This document shows positions 29,635-39,748 of a DNA stretch of 64,000 nt, in pieces (within the stretch, counting starts at the first letter, position 1; the number at the start of each line of letters is the position of its first letter). The DNA is from Polynucleobacter sp. UB-Tiil-W10 (lineage in GTDB: Bacteria > Pseudomonadota > Gammaproteobacteria > Burkholderiales > Burkholderiaceae), in contig NZ_JACVPZ010000001.1 in the NCBI RefSeq assembly GCF_018881605.1, forward strand, positions 496,001 through 560,000, read 5' to 3'. The position numbers were made by a program, and so were the translations under genes. The notes below the pieces were generated by a model. The model saw only the letters and a program-made list of their open reading frames with translations, had not been told where the DNA came from and ran no database searches.

Positions 29635-32488
29635 AAAAGAAAACTCATATCCCGTTAATCTACTAGATACCTCCTTTCCAATGCGAGGGGATCTAGCTAA
29701 GCGTGAACCGCAGTGGGTTGCCGGCTGGCAAAAAAATAAGCTCTATGAAAAGATTCGTGCAGCCCATGCAAACCAGCCTAAGTTCATCTTGCATGATGGC
29801 CCTCCTTATGCAAATGGAGACATTCATATTGGCCATGCAGTTAATAAGATTCTGAAAGATATGATCGTCAAGTCACGCTGGCTTATGGGCTTTGACTCTG
29901 TTTACGTTCCTGGCTGGGATTGCCATGGCATGCCAATTGAAATTCAGATCGAAAAAGAATTTGGTAAAAATTTACCAACTGCTGAAGTGCAATCTAAAGC
30001 GCGCGCTTATGCTCATGTTCAAGTAGAAAAACAGAAGAAAGATTTTGAGCGCTTGGGCGTATTGGGGGACTGGAATAATCCCTATCTCACCATGAACTTC
30101 CGCAACGAAGCTGATGAAATCCGAGCACTGGGCAAGATTTGGGAAAAAGGTTATGTATTCCGTGGATTAAAGCCGGTGAACTGGTGTTTTGATTGCGGAT
30201 CTGCACTTGCTGAAGCCGAGGTGGAGTACCAAGATAAAACTGACCCAACAGTGGATGTCGGTTTTGCATTTGATGATGCGCAACGCCCACAACTTGCTAA
30301 AGCATTTGGGTTGGCTGAACTGCCGAATAAACCAGGTCAGATTGTTATCTGGACTACAACGCCTTGGACGATTCCCGCCAATCAGGCAATGAATGTTCAT
30401 CCAGAATTAACTTATGCGCTGGTCGATGTTGGTGACAGGTTATTAATTCTAGCTAAAGATCGTGTTGAGACTTGCTTGCAAGACTATGGCCTGGAAGGAA
30501 AGGTAATTGCAACTTGCCAAGGCGCTCAATTAGCAAATATTTCTTTCTGGCATCCGCTAGCACCATTGCATGAGGGCTATAAACGTCTCTCACCAATTTA
30601 TCCAGCCGAATACGTCACGCTAGATACCGGTACAGGCATTGTTCACTCAGCACCCGCTTATGGTGAAGAAGACTTTAAATCCTGCAAGGCTAATAAACTT
30701 GCTGACAAAGACATTCTGAATCCGGTTATGGGGAATGGTGTTTATGCCTCCTGGTTGCCACTCTTTGCAAATGAGTACATCTGGAAAGCAAATCCAAAAA
30801 TTGTTGAGGCTATGCGCGAAGCAGGAAGTCTCCTGCGCGACAAAACATATACCCACTCCTACATGCATTGCTGGCGCCATAAATCGCCCATCATTTACCG
30901 TGCAACCTCACAATGGTTTGCGAGTATGGATAAAAAGCCATCGGATGGAAATCCTAGCCTGCGCGAGACTGCATTAGCAGGAATTGATAACACTGAATTC
31001 TTCCCAGCGTGGGGCAAACAACGTTTAAGTAGCATGATTGCCAATCGCCCCGATTGGACTTTGTCACGCCAGCGTCAATGGGGTGTTCCGATGGCTTTCT
31101 TTGTTCATAAAGAAAGTGGCGAGCCACACCCACGCACAGTGGAGCTTCTCGAAGAAATTGCTAAGCGCGTAGAAAAAGAAGGGATTGAAGCTTGGCAAAA
31201 ATTAGAAGTTGCCGAGCTGCTAGGCGAAGAAGCAGCGCAGTACGAAAAGAATCGAGACACTTTAGATGTCTGGTTTGACTCTGGTACAACGCACTGGCAC
31301 GTCATTCGCGGTTCTCACCGTGACGAACTGCTCACTGCAGATGCAGAAACCCCAAATGGGCGCCTGGCAGATCTCTATCTCGAAGGGTCAGACCAGCATC
31401 GCGGTTGGTTCCACTCCTCGTTGCTAACCGGCGCCATGCTCGATGGCAAGCCGCCCTATAAAGCACTCCTTACGCATGGCTTTACTGTCGATGGCCAGGG
31501 TCGCAAGATGAGTAAGTCTGTAGGTAATGTGATTGCACCTCAACAAGTTGCTGACAAACTCGGTGCTGAAATCATTCGTCTTTGGGTGGCCTCAACAGAC
31601 TACTCCGGTGAAATGACTATCTCGGATGAGATTCTCAAACGTGTTACTGAAAGCTATCGTCGTATTCGCAATACTTTGCGCTTCTTGCTAGCCAATCTAT
31701 CGGATTTTGATCCCAGCAAACATACAATTCCTGCCGATCAGTGGCTAGAGATTGATCGCTATGCAGTTGCTCTTGCCAATCAATTACAGAACGATGTTGA
31801 AGCGCATTACAAAGCATATGAATTTCAGCCTGCAGTTGCTCGCATGCTAACTTTCTGCTCTGAAGATTTAGGTGGCTTCTATTTGGATATCCTCAAGGAT
31901 CGTCTCTATACGAGTGCACCTGATTCTCCGGATCGCCGCGCTGCTCAGAACGCTTTATTCCATATCACTCGCAATCTCTTAAAGTGGCTATCTCCATTCC
32001 TATCCTTCACGGCTGAAGAGGCTTGGAAAGATTTCCCGCATGGCACTGGAAGCAAGCCTGCAGAATCCATCTTCATGGAGGAGTTTGGCAAGTTCCCCGA
32101 AATTGCTCACGCCAGTGAATTACTCGCTAAATGGGCTCGTATCCGTGAAATTCGCTCGGAGATTACCAAAGCAATTGAAGTTGAACGCGAAGCAGGCAAT
32201 GTAGGCTCATCATTACAAGCCGAGCTCACAATCAAAGTTGGTGATGTGGACTTTGCAATTCTGCATTCACTCGAGGATGATTTGCGCTTTGTAACAATCA
32301 CCTCTAGCGCCAATATTGAGCTTAGCAATGAGGGGTTAGCAGTCTTCGTGCGAGGTAGCCAATACAAAAAATGCGGTCGCTGCTGGCATCACACTAAAGA
32401 TGTAGGAAACAATGCCGATCATCCTGAATTATGTGGTCGCTGCATTAGCAACCTATTTGGTGATGGTGATCATCGCCTTTTTGCTTAA
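29627..32488 (+). CDS. ileS: Isoleucine--tRNA ligase
   Basis: A 953-residue class I synthetase. HIGH motif [16 protein letters not shown] near residue 50, editing domain with [18 protein letters not shown] motif [10 protein letters not shown], and a C-terminal zinc site CGRCWHH ... CGRC typical of bacterial IleRS type 1. The ATG at 29627 overlaps the ribF stop by 8 bp. The ribF-ileS-lspA order is widely conserved in proteobacteria. The frame is open 31 codons further upstream but that part is inside ribF. Confidence 0.97.
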   Translation: MSEKENSYPVNLLDTSFPMRGDLAKREPQWVAGWQKNKLYEKIRAAHANQPKFILHDGPPYANGDIHIGHAVNKILKDMIVKSRWLMGFDSVYVPGWDCHGMPIEIQIEKEFGKNLPTAEVQSKARAYAHVQVEKQKKDFERLGVLGDWNNPYLTMNFRNEADEIRALGKIWEKGYVFRGLKPVNWCFDCGSALAEAEVEYQDKTDPTVDVGFAFDDAQRPQLAKAFGLAELPNKPGQIVIWTTTPWTIPANQAMNVHPELTYALVDVGDRLLILAKDRVETCLQDYGLEGKVIATCQGAQLANISFWHPLAPLHEGYKRLSPIYPAEYVTLDTGTGIVHSAPAYGEEDFKSCKANKLADKDILNPVMGNGVYASWLPLFANEYIWKANPKIVEAMREAGSLLRDKTYTHSYMHCWRHKSPIIYRATSQWFASMDKKPSDGNPSLRETALAGIDNTEFFPAWGKQRLSSMIANRPDWTLSRQRQWGVPMAFFVHKESGEPHPRTVELLEEIAKRVEKEGIEAWQKLEVAELLGEEAAQYEKNRDTLDVWFDSGTTHWHVIRGSHRDELLTADAETPNGRLADLYLEGSDQHRGWFHSSLLTGAMLDGKPPYKALLTHGFTVDGQGRKMSKSVGNVIAPQQVADKLGAEIIRLWVASTDYSGEMTISDEILKRVTESYRRIRNTLRFLLANLSDFDPSKHTIPADQWLEIDRYAVALANQLQNDVEAHYKAYEFQPAVARMLTFCSEDLGGFYLDILKDRLYTSAPDSPDRRAAQNALFHITRNLLKWLSPFLSFTAEEAWKDFPHGTGSKPAESIFMEEFGKFPEIAHASELLAKWARIREIRSEITKAIEVEREAGNVGSSLQAELTIKVGDVDFAILHSLEDDLRFVTITSSANIELSNEGLAVFVRGSQYKKCGRCWHHTKDVGNNADHPELCGRCISNLFGDGDHRLFA

Positions 32489-32499
32489 GTAGTCACTAT

Positions 32500-32991
32500 A
32501 TGAAAAGTCTGACTCTACTTCGCTATCTTGCAATTGCGATCATCGTGCTATTGCTAGATCAACTCAGCAAGTGGTCGGCACTGAGTAATTTACAAATGGG
32601 TATGCCTGAACCAGTTCTTCCTTTTATGAACTGGTTACTACTCTTTAACCCAGGCGCAGCATTTTCATTTTTGGCGCAAGGATCTGGTTGGCAACGCTGG
32701 TTCTTCACCATTCTGGGCTTGGCAGCATCCATCTACATTATTTGGCTCCTTTATAAAAACCAAAGCGACAAGCTACTCTGCATTGCCCTTAGCTTGATCT
32801 TGGGTGGCGCCCTAGGGAACGTCTTGGATCGCGTGATGTATGGTGCTGTAGTCGATTTTATTGATGTGTATTACGGCAACTGGCATTGGCCAGCATTCAA
32901 TATTGCCGATAGCACCATTTGCATGGGGGCAGCCCTCATTATTTGGGGTGAACTACGCAAGTCATTTGGCAAATCTGCCCAATCCCATTAA
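32500..32991 (+). CDS. lspA: Lipoprotein signal peptidase
   Basis: A 163-residue inner-membrane aspartyl protease (signal peptidase II) with four predicted membrane segments. Conserved motifs: DQLSKWSA, NPGAAFSFLA, GNVLDRV and FNIADS; the two catalytic aspartates are in the last two. It cleaves prolipoprotein signal peptides such as that of LivK in this window. It follows ileS by 11 bp and precedes coaBC by 9 bp. Confidence 0.96.
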   Translation: MKSLTLLRYLAIAIIVLLLDQLSKWSALSNLQMGMPEPVLPFMNWLLLFNPGAAFSFLAQGSGWQRWFFTILGLAASIYIIWLLYKNQSDKLLCIALSLILGGALGNVLDRVMYGAVVDFIDVYYGNWHWPAFNIADSTICMGAALIIWGELRKSFGKSAQSH

Positions 32992-33000
32992 GCTGGCGCC

Positions 33001-34212
33001 ATGCAATCACTTTTAAACAAGAAGATCGTTCTCGGCATCTCTGGCGGCATTGCAGCATATAAAGCCCCTGAGCTTGCACGCCAATTGATGCAAGAGGGCG
33101 CCTCTGTGCAAGTGGTGATGACTGAGGCTGCACAGCAATTTGTGACGCCCGTGACAATGCAGGCTCTCACTGGCAACCCAGTTTATTTGAACCAATGGGA
33201 TAGCAGCATTCCAAACAATATGGCACATATTGAGTTATCGCGCTCTGCAGATGCCATCCTGATTGCCCCTACAAGTGCCGATCTAATGGCCAAGCTTTCT
33301 CTAGGTTTAGCTGATGACTTATTGACTACCCTTTGCCTTGCAAGAGATTGCCCCCTGCTACTCACTCCAGCAATGAACAAGCAGATGTGGGAGCATGCCG
33401 CTACCAAAAGAAGTGCGAAACGACTTTTGGAGGATGGCGTTACTCTCTTGGGTCCTGCCAGTGGCTTTCAGGCTTGCGGCGAAGTGGGCATGGGCAGAAT
33501 GCTCGAACCCTCAGAAATTACCGAACAGGTCATTGCCTTCTTTCAGAAAAAATCTTTGGCTGGCAAAAAAGTATTAATTACCGCAGGTCCCACATTTGAA
33601 GCAATTGATCCAGTGCGCGGGATTACCAATCACAGCTCGGGCAAAATGGGTTTTGCTATAGCAAGAGCGGCTGTTGAAGCTGGCGCCCAAGTACATTTAA
33701 TTGCTGGGCCATGTGGCCTAGATACGCCACTCTTGGCAACTGGACAAATCACCCGTACCAATGTGGTCAGCGCTAAAGAAATGCACGCAGCCACCCTTAA
33801 CGCCCCCGACAGCGATATCTTCTTTGCTGTAGCTGCGGTTGCTGACTGGGGTATCGCTAAACCGGCCAAGGATAAGATCAAACGCCAAGGCAATCAAGCG
33901 CCGAACCTAGAATTTGTTGCTAACCCAGACATTCTTCTCGATGTTGCTAAGGCAACAAAAACTCGGGGCGGCAAACCTTACCCCTATTGCGTTGGCTTTG
34001 CAGCAGAATCAACCGACCTAGAAAAACATGCCAATGAGAAGCGTAAGCGCAAAGGCATTCCGATGATTGTTGGCAATATTGGCCCCGATACCTTTGGTAG
34101 CGACCTTAACCAAATGGTTGTTATCGACGCAAGTGGTAGCAAAAAAATTGCTAAGGCTGAAAAACTGCAATTAGCACGCCAACTAATCCAGCTAGTGGCC
34201 AAGAAAATCTAG
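33001..34212 (+). CDS. coaBC: Bifunctional phosphopantothenoylcysteine decarboxylase / phosphopantothenate--cysteine ligase
   Basis: A 403-residue enzyme of coenzyme A synthesis. The N-terminal flavoprotein CoaC domain has SGGIAAYKAPEL, the substrate motif PAMN, and the catalytic cysteine in QACGEVGMGRML. The C-terminal CoaB domain starts near residue 195 with KVLITAGPTFEAIDPVRG and NHSSGKMG. Length is typical. It sits between lspA and dut. panB, in the pantothenate branch of the same pathway, is at 54 kb. Confidence 0.95.
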   Translation: MQSLLNKKIVLGISGGIAAYKAPELARQLMQEGASVQVVMTEAAQQFVTPVTMQALTGNPVYLNQWDSSIPNNMAHIELSRSADAILIAPTSADLMAKLSLGLADDLLTTLCLARDCPLLLTPAMNKQMWEHAATKRSAKRLLEDGVTLLGPASGFQACGEVGMGRMLEPSEITEQVIAFFQKKSLAGKKVLITAGPTFEAIDPVRGITNHSSGKMGFAIARAAVEAGAQVHLIAGPCGLDTPLLATGQITRTNVVSAKEMHAATLNAPDSDIFFAVAAVADWGIAKPAKDKIKRQGNQAPNLEFVANPDILLDVAKATKTRGGKPYPYCVGFAAESTDLEKHANEKRKRKGIPMIVGNIGPDTFGSDLNQMVVIDASGSKKIAKAEKLQLARQLIQLVAKKI

Positions 34213-34271
34213 GTTAAATTCTTTTTAGTTTTTTTATTCTTCACATTTATTCCCTCGCTTTAGGAAATTTC

Positions 34272-34721
34272 ATGCAATCCCTCCAAGTAAAAATTCTTGA
34301 TGAACGTATGCGCGACCAGTTGCCAGCTTATGGCACTCCTGGAAGTGCTGGATTAGATCTTCGTGCCTGCATTGATGAAGCGATTGAGATTGCCCCTGGC
34401 CAATCTGTGCTTGTGCCTACCGGATTGGCAATCTACGTTGAAGATCCGCGTTATGCTGCTTTTATTCTGCCGCGCTCCGGCTTAGGCCATAAGCATGGCA
34501 TTGTGCTTGGCAATCTTGTTGGCTTAATAGATTCTGACTACCAAGGCCAGTTAATGGTGAGCACCTGGAACCGTGGCTCCACTCCATTCAAGCTTGAGCC
34601 GATGGAACGTTTGGCTCAACTGGTAGTAATGCCGGTGCAACAAGTGGAACTCAAGGTCGTGGAAGAGTTCACTGAAAGCAGTCGTGGTGCTGGTGGCTTT
34701 GGAAGCACGGGACGCGCCTAA
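34272..34721 (+). CDS. dut: Deoxyuridine 5'-triphosphate nucleotidohydrolase (dUTPase)
   Basis: A 149-residue homotrimeric dUTPase that hydrolyses dUTP to dUMP. All five motifs are present: [37 protein letters not shown] and the C-terminal [11 protein letters not shown]. It is 59 bp after coaBC; that gap is T-rich but has no hairpin. An AGGAAA ribosome-binding site precedes the ATG. The stop is only 10 bp from the end of the convergent permease gene. Confidence 0.96.
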   Translation: MQSLQVKILDERMRDQLPAYGTPGSAGLDLRACIDEAIEIAPGQSVLVPTGLAIYVEDPRYAAFILPRSGLGHKHGIVLGNLVGLIDSDYQGQLMVSTWNRGSTPFKLEPMERLAQLVVMPVQQVELKVVEEFTESSRGAGGFGSTGRA

Positions 34722-34731
34722 TTCAAAAATT

Positions 34732-36111
34732 CTAATGGGCGGTATTGAGGGCTCTTTTGCGACTAAACGCTAAGGGCAGAAAACCTAGCAGCAAACCTCC
34801 AACCCCCATCATGATCGTAAATGCATCAAAGGTGGGGATGCTATAAATGGCAACGAACACCATGAATGCGCCTGAAAAACTAGGCCAGATGACATAAGCC
34901 ATAGCTGGCCCGAAACCCGCTCTTAGCTTATTCCTGTAATGCCATGCACAAGCAAAGCCAGTCAGGCTCATATAAAAGCAAATCTGAAATCCAATTGCCA
35001 AAATAGAGCTGGTCAAGATAGCCTTCACTGAAGGCATAAAGGAGGAGGAAAAAAGCAATACCACTCCTAAAAACCAAATCACAAAAGTAGCCACCCAAGG
35101 CGTCTTATATTCGTCATGCACTTTTGCATAGACTGGATGCAACATGCCATCTCGCGCCATTGCAAACATACTGCGACTGAACTGCAAAATCTGAGTTTCT
35201 ATTGTTCCAACCGTACTAAATATGGTGCAAAAGACCGCAAGGTAGCTCCAGGGGGCTGGGAATAATTTATTAGCGATTGCAAAAAGTACATTGGTACCAG
35301 ATTCAGCAATTTCACCATCAGTTAAGACCATTAAAACCACAACCATCATCAGCACAAAGAAAAGCATCATATTCAGCACAGCCCAAAATGCCCCCTTGCC
35401 TGCAGCACCATCTGAATTTTTTGATCCACCTTTACTCTCTTCGCTTAAATTCATGGTGACATCCCAGCCCCAAAAGAAGAAGATGGCAGTAAGCGCGCCC
35501 GTAGCAAATAGTTGTGGAGAAAATGAGAGTGGAGAAATCCATACAAAAGAAGGTGGGTGCGCTGGATTTGACCAGTAACTAATGATTCCTGCAGTAATCA
35601 GTGCAAATAAAATTACTGTCTCAAAAAGAGTGAGAGTGATCTGCATAAAGCTTGAATGTTTTATTCCGCGACCAACAATCAACGAGACAACCGTCAACCA
35701 GACGACCGCTATTACTGAAATTAGCTGGGTATTTTCTGCCTGATCAGGCGCAACCAGTAGCAAGGTAGAGCTGGCCGCAGGAATGGTTGCCGAAACCATA
35801 AAAAAAATAGAGGCAATCAATAAACCCCAACCAGCAAAGAATCCCCATGTGGGTCCAAAAACATGCCCAACCCAAGCATAGGCAGCACCAGCATTCGGCT
35901 GAATTTTGCTCAAATGAATAAAAGCTAAAGTGATCCCAAACATGATGAGACCACAATACAAAATACTCCCAACAGATAAAACACCAACCGAAGCCACGAT
36001 GGCAGCACTAGTTACAGCGACACTAAAGGCGGGCGCAGTTCCCGCAATGCCCATGATGATGGATTCAAATACGCCTAGTGAATTTTTTGCCAAAGCATCG
36101 GATGAACTCAT
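34732..36111 (-). CDS. APC-family amino acid/polyamine permease
   Basis: A 459-residue protein with about 12 membrane segments. The first has the APC signature around IMGIAGTAPAFSVAVTSAAI. FSTVGTIETQILQFSRSMFAMARDG in the middle is typical of the family (positions about 305-330). It moves amino acids or polyamines across the inner membrane; the substrate cannot be told. It ends 10 bp from dut and is monocistronic by context. Confidence 0.85.
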   Translation of the reverse strand: MSSSDALAKNSLGVFESIIMGIAGTAPAFSVAVTSAAIVASVGVLSVGSILYCGLIMFGITLAFIHLSKIQPNAGAAYAWVGHVFGPTWGFFAGWGLLIASIFFMVSATIPAASSTLLLVAPDQAENTQLISVIAVVWLTVVSLIVGRGIKHSSFMQITLTLFETVILFALITAGIISYWSNPAHPPSFVWISPLSFSPQLFATGALTAIFFFWGWDVTMNLSEESKGGSKNSDGAAGKGAFWAVLNMMLFFVLMMVVVLMVLTDGEIAESGTNVLFAIANKLFPAPWSYLAVFCTIFSTVGTIETQILQFSRSMFAMARDGMLHPVYAKVHDEYKTPWVATFVIWFLGVVLLFSSSFMPSVKAILTSSILAIGFQICFYMSLTGFACAWHYRNKLRAGFGPAMAYVIWPSFSGAFMVFVAIYSIPTFDAFTIMMGVGGLLLGFLPLAFSRKRALNTAH

Positions 36112-36203
36112 ATATGGAAATATTGGGTTATTTGCCTAAAGAAGAGATTCTATTCTTAAATAATATGAACCGTCGACTTAGGATTCACACCTTTGGGGTA
36201 GCT

Positions 36204-36235
36204 ATAAAAAAACCACCCGTAGGTGGCTTTTTTAT
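36204..36235 (-). terminator. Terminator downstream of the small basic protein gene
   Basis: On the minus strand, AAAAAAGCCACC-TACG-GGTGGTTTTTTT forms a stem with one G-U wobble and a T7 tract. The plus strand has an A/C mismatch at the same place, so the minus strand is the functional one. It lies 13 bp past the stop of the gene at 36249-36482. Confidence 0.88.
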
Positions 36236-36248
36236 CAGTCAATACTGC

Positions 36249-36482
36249 TTACTTACGAATATGTGCCTTACGTGCCGCATCTTGTGACATGCCGGCACCA
36301 GCACCTTCACGAGACTCTTTTTCAGCGGTAATTTCTTTACGGCGCTCTTTGCAAGAGCCGGCAATTTCTTGCAATGCCTTACGAGCCCGAGCAGCAGAAG
36401 CTTTAATGCCCTTACCTTGAAACTTTTCATTTTCAGCTTTGTAAGTTTCAAAAGCTTCTAGCAATTTATCGTGATGGGACAT
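36249..36482 (-). CDS. Small basic protein, possibly histone H1 (Hc1)-like
   Basis: A 77-residue protein with 11 Lys and 7 Arg against 10 Glu and 2 Asp. It is predicted to be helical and has a KASAARARKALQEIAGSCKE stretch followed by RRKEI. This pattern recalls the chlamydial Hc1-like family (KAAAQRVR ... YRKESI), so a nucleoid-associated role is possible, but I cannot verify it. It has a good AAGGA ribosome-binding site and its own terminator, so it is very likely expressed. It lies 42 bp downstream of clpA with an AT-rich palindrome between them. Confidence 0.6.
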   Translation of the reverse strand: MSHHDKLLEAFETYKAENEKFQGKGIKASAARARKALQEIAGSCKERRKEITAEKESREGAGAGMSQDAARKAHIRK

Positions 36483-36501
36483 ATTTTCCTTTTTGGTTTG
36501 T

Positions 36502-36517
36502 ATTTATTTAAATAAAT
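36502..36517. other. 16-bp AT-rich perfect palindrome between clpA and the small basic protein gene
   Basis: ATTTATTTAAATAAAT is a perfect palindrome within a 42-bp gap. It could be an operator or part of a promoter for the downstream small gene; TTAACG 16 bp upstream of TAAATA on the minus strand is a weak candidate. No factor can be named. Confidence 0.5.
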
Positions 36518-36524
36518 TAGGTCG

Positions 36525-38831
36525 TTAAATTTCTTCAGCCGGCGCCACATCAGCTTTGGTACGCTTTCCAGGTAAAACAGGAGCCTCAAAATTCAAAAGT
36601 ACTTTGCCGTCAGCGTCAATATCGACATCCACATGACCGCCTTGAGCTAGCTTGCCAAATAGAAGCTCGTCAGCAAGCGCCTTACGCACAGTATCCTGAA
36701 TAATGCGTTGCATTGGACGCGCACCCATTAAGGGGTCAAAGCCATGCTTAGCTAAATGAGCTCGCAATGCAGGGCTAAAAGTAGCGTCCACTTTCTTCTC
36801 GTGAAGCTGCTCCTCTAACTGCATTAAGAACTTATCAACAACACGCATGATGATAGATTCATCGAGTGCTTTAAAGGAAACGATGGCATCCAAGCGATTG
36901 CGGAACTCTGGAGTAAAGAACTTCTTGATATCCGCCATCTCATCACCAGACTCGCGCGCATTGGTAAAGCCAATGGTTGACTTCTGCATTGCCTCAGCAC
37001 CAGCGTTCGTTGTCATGATAATGATCACGTTACGGAAATCAGTCTTCCGACCATTGTTATCCGTCAAAGTACCGTGATCCATCACCTGTAAAAGGATATT
37101 GAAAATATCTGGATGAGCCTTCTCGATCTCATCTAACAAGAGCACGCAATGGGGCTTCTTATTCACAGCCTCAGTAAGCAAGCCGCCCTGATCAAATCCC
37201 ACATAGCCTGGGGGCGCACCAATCAAACGGCTCACCGCATGGCGCTCCATGTACTCGGACATATCAAAACGCAAGAGTTCAATACCAAGAATATAAGCAA
37301 GCTGTTTTGCAACCTCAGTCTTGCCAACGCCTGTTGGTCCAGAGAATAGGAAAGAACCAATTGGTCTATCAATCTTTCCAAGACCAGCACGAGTCATTTT
37401 GATGGCGCTGGCCAAGGCTTCGATAGCTGGATCCTGACCAAAGACCACACTCCTAATGTCGCGATCCAAAGTCTGTAACTTGCTACGATCATCCACCGTG
37501 ACGGATTGTGGCGGTATGCGCGCAATCTTAGCCACAATCTCTTCAATCTCAGGACGGCCAATGGTTTTCTTCTGCTTAGACTTCGGCAGAATACGTTGGG
37601 CTGCACCAGCTTCATCAATTACATCAATAGCCTTATCAGGCAAATGACGATCATTGATATAGCGAGCAGAAAGTTCTGCAGCAGCAACCAAAGCACCAGC
37701 CGCATACTTCACGCTATGGTGCTCTTCGAAACGTGATTTCAAGCCACGCAGAATTTGCACTGTTTGGTCTACTGTTGGCTCTACCACATCTACCTTCTGG
37801 AAGCGACGCGATAAAGCTGCATCCTTTTCAAAAATTCCACGATATTCGGTAAAGGTAGTTGCGCCAATACACTTGAGTTGACCATTAGACAGTGCAGGCT
37901 TCAATAAGTTGCTTGCATCTAATGTTCCACCAGAAGCTGCGCCAGCACCAATCAGCGTGTGAATTTCATCGATGAACAAAACACCATGAGCATGGTCCTT
38001 TAAAGACTTCAGAACACTTTTCAAGCGCTGCTCAAAATCTCCGCGGTATTTGGTACCCGCTAAAAGAGCGCCCATATCTAAAGAGTAAACAGTGGCATTA
38101 GCCAAGATATCAGGCACATCACCTTTAACGATTCTCCAGGCCAAGCCCTCAGCAATAGCTGTCTTACCTACACCAGCCTCACCCACCAATAAAGGGTTGT
38201 TCTTGCGACGACGGCAGAGCACCTGAATCACCCGCTCTACCTCACTCTCACGACCGATCAAGGGATCAATCTTGCCTTGACGGGCCAACACATTCAGGTT
38301 TTGCGTATATTGCTCAAGAGGACTTTCTTTGCCGGAAGAGCTAGATTCCTCAGTCTCCTGGGAAGGCTCAACGGGTTTCACATGCTCGGACTGATCCTTA
38401 CGTACACCATGGCTAATGAAGTTCACCACGTCTAAACGTGTAACGCCCTGTTGTTGTAAGAAATACACCGCATGAGAATCTTTTTCACCAAAGATGGCTA
38501 CCAATACATTTGCACCAGTCACCTCTTTCTTGCCATTCGATGTTGACTGCACATGCATGATGGCGCGCTGTATGACTCGCTGAAATCCTAGCGTAGGTTG
38601 CGTATCAACCTCATCATTACCTGGCACTACAGGTGTGTTGTCGTTAATAAAGTTTTTGAGTTGAGCGCGTAGCTCTGCAATATTGACTGCGCAAGCCTTT
38701 AGGACCTCTACCGCAGTAGCGTTATCCAGTAAGGCTGCGAGCAAATGCTCGACTGTGATGAACTCATGTCGCGATGCCCTTGCGTCAACAAACGCCATAT
38801 GCAAACTCACTTCTAATTCTTGGGCAATCAT
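36525..38831 (-). CDS. clpA: ATP-dependent Clp protease ATP-binding subunit ClpA
   Basis: A 768-residue Hsp100 unfoldase that feeds substrates to ClpP. The N-terminal helical repeat domain ([18 protein letters not shown]) binds ClpS. Two AAA+ modules follow, with Walker [14 protein letters not shown] and [13 protein letters not shown]. The IGF/IGL-type loop region for ClpP docking is represented by [12 protein letters not shown]. The ATG at 38831 overlaps the clpS stop codon (ATGA). The usual clpS-clpA order is kept. No clpP is in the window. Confidence 0.96.
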   Translation of the reverse strand: MIAQELEVSLHMAFVDARASRHEFITVEHLLAALLDNATAVEVLKACAVNIAELRAQLKNFINDNTPVVPGNDEVDTQPTLGFQRVIQRAIMHVQSTSNGKKEVTGANVLVAIFGEKDSHAVYFLQQQGVTRLDVVNFISHGVRKDQSEHVKPVEPSQETEESSSSGKESPLEQYTQNLNVLARQGKIDPLIGRESEVERVIQVLCRRRKNNPLLVGEAGVGKTAIAEGLAWRIVKGDVPDILANATVYSLDMGALLAGTKYRGDFEQRLKSVLKSLKDHAHGVLFIDEIHTLIGAGAASGGTLDASNLLKPALSNGQLKCIGATTFTEYRGIFEKDAALSRRFQKVDVVEPTVDQTVQILRGLKSRFEEHHSVKYAAGALVAAAELSARYINDRHLPDKAIDVIDEAGAAQRILPKSKQKKTIGRPEIEEIVAKIARIPPQSVTVDDRSKLQTLDRDIRSVVFGQDPAIEALASAIKMTRAGLGKIDRPIGSFLFSGPTGVGKTEVAKQLAYILGIELLRFDMSEYMERHAVSRLIGAPPGYVGFDQGGLLTEAVNKKPHCVLLLDEIEKAHPDIFNILLQVMDHGTLTDNNGRKTDFRNVIIIMTTNAGAEAMQKSTIGFTNARESGDEMADIKKFFTPEFRNRLDAIVSFKALDESIIMRVVDKFLMQLEEQLHEKKVDATFSPALRAHLAKHGFDPLMGARPMQRIIQDTVRKALADELLFGKLAQGGHVDVDIDADGKVLLNFEAPVLPGKRTKADVAPAEEI

Positions 38832-39175
38832 GCTTCCTCCATAGTGCACTGTAGTGGGTGACCCGCTTCACGGGAGAGTTCAATAACTTGATGCACTTTC
38901 GTAGCAGCAACATCGCGGGTAAATATTCCACAAACGCCTTTGCCAACTAAATGTACTTGTAACATGATGCGTGTAGCTGTTTCGTGATCTTTATTAAAAT
39001 ACTCCTGAATTACCATCACCACAAATTCCATGGGTGTGTAATCGTCATTCAATAGTAAAACTTTATACATCGATGGCGCCTTAACTTGCTCGACCTGTTT
39101 TTCGAGAAGAATAGTGTCCTCAGCATATGGATTGCCGGGGTTGCCAGTAGTGGGATTTTTTGGTGCGCGACTCAT
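38828..39175 (-). CDS. clpS: ATP-dependent Clp protease adaptor ClpS
   Basis: A 115-residue adaptor that delivers N-degron substrates to ClpA. The core has [19 protein letters not shown] with the Asn-Asp-Asp that binds the N-terminal amine, and [17 protein letters not shown]. The extended N-terminal tail ([20 protein letters not shown]) is disordered as in the family. I chose the ATG at 39175. Upstream in-frame ATGs at 39184 and 39193 lie in or beside a TAGAAT that ends 7 nt before 39175. The gene overlaps clpA by four bases. Confidence 0.94.
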   Translation of the reverse strand: MSRAPKNPTTGNPGNPYAEDTILLEKQVEQVKAPSMYKVLLLNDDYTPMEFVVMVIQEYFNKDHETATRIMLQVHLVGKGVCGIFTRDVAATKVHQVIELSREAGHPLQCTMEEA

Positions 39176-39182
39176 GAGAAAC

Positions 39183-39188
39183 ATTCTA
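39183..39188 (-). promoter_or_regulatory. -10 element of clpS-clpA, predicted leaderless
   Basis: TAGAAT on the minus strand ends 7 nt before the clpS ATG (39173-39175). A weak -35 TTAAGG lies at 39205-39210 with a 16-bp spacer. Supports the downstream ATG as the clpS start. Confidence 0.45.
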
Positions 39189-39321
39189 AACACAGATATC
39201 CAAACCTTAATTTACTAGGGTCTTGTTGCGAAAACCACGCAAAAACCCCTCTTAAACCTATATTGGGGCATTTTTCTATAAAAAAAGGGGTATTTAATGG
39301 GGGGTAGGTGCATATAACTCC

Positions 39322-39350
39322 TTGACACCCCTCGAAAAAGGGCAAACAAT
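39322..39350 (+). promoter_or_regulatory. Promoter of the cold-shock gene with long leader
   Basis: A perfect TTGACA (39322-39327), a 17-bp spacer and AACAAT (39345-39350, 4 of 6) predict transcription from about 39357. This gives a leader of roughly 100 nt before the ATG at 39461. Long leaders are usual for cspA-type mRNAs. The 285-bp gap 39176-39460 otherwise holds only the clpS promoter and C/G-rich short runs. Confidence 0.6.
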
Positions 39351-39460
39351 CAGGGGGTAGGCTTCAAGAGAGGTTCTATTTAGGCGTGTTGTGGATTGAG
39401 ACTGATTAAAAAGTATTTACCCTCATCACGGTTGTTTTAAGTTTATGTAATGGAGTTCGC

Positions 39461-39664
39461 ATGGCGACCGGAATTGTTAAGTGGTTCAATGATGCAAAAG
39501 GTTTTGGCTTTATCAAACCTGATGATGGTGAAGAAGAGTTGTTCGCGCATTTCAGCGCAATTACTATGCCTGGGTTCAAAACCCTTAAGGAAAACCAAAA
39601 GGTAACGTTTGACATTACCCAAGGCCCTAAAGGCAAGCAAGCTACTAATATCCAAGCGGCTTAA
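39461..39664 (+). CDS. Cold-shock protein (CspA family)
   Basis: A 67-residue single cold-shock domain. RNP1 is KGFGFI and RNP2 is LFAHF; the start [16 protein letters not shown] is standard. It binds single-stranded RNA and DNA and acts as an RNA chaperone. GGAG precedes the ATG by 5 nt. The long leader suggests regulation at the level of mRNA structure or stability. The number of paralogues elsewhere is unknown, so no numbered symbol is given. Confidence 0.95.
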   Translation: MATGIVKWFNDAKGFGFIKPDDGEEELFAHFSAITMPGFKTLKENQKVTFDITQGPKGKQATNIQAA

Positions 39665-39683
39665 TAGTCCTTAGATCATTATT

Positions 39684-39717
39684 AAAAACCCAGGATTCGT
39701 TCCTGGGTTTTTTTTCG
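39684..39717 (+). terminator. Terminator of the cold-shock gene
   Basis: A perfect 12-bp stem AAAAACCCAGGA / TCCTGGGTTTTT with a 5-nt loop, followed by further T residues. It lies 19 bp after the stop codon. Confidence 0.92.
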
Positions 39718-39748
39718 CCTGCAATTTACCTCACTTAGAATGTTAAGC

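Noticed and set aside
34213..34271. T-rich gap between coaBC and dut
   Set aside because: It has T-runs but no hairpin, so it does not support a terminator, and coaBC and dut may be co-transcribed.
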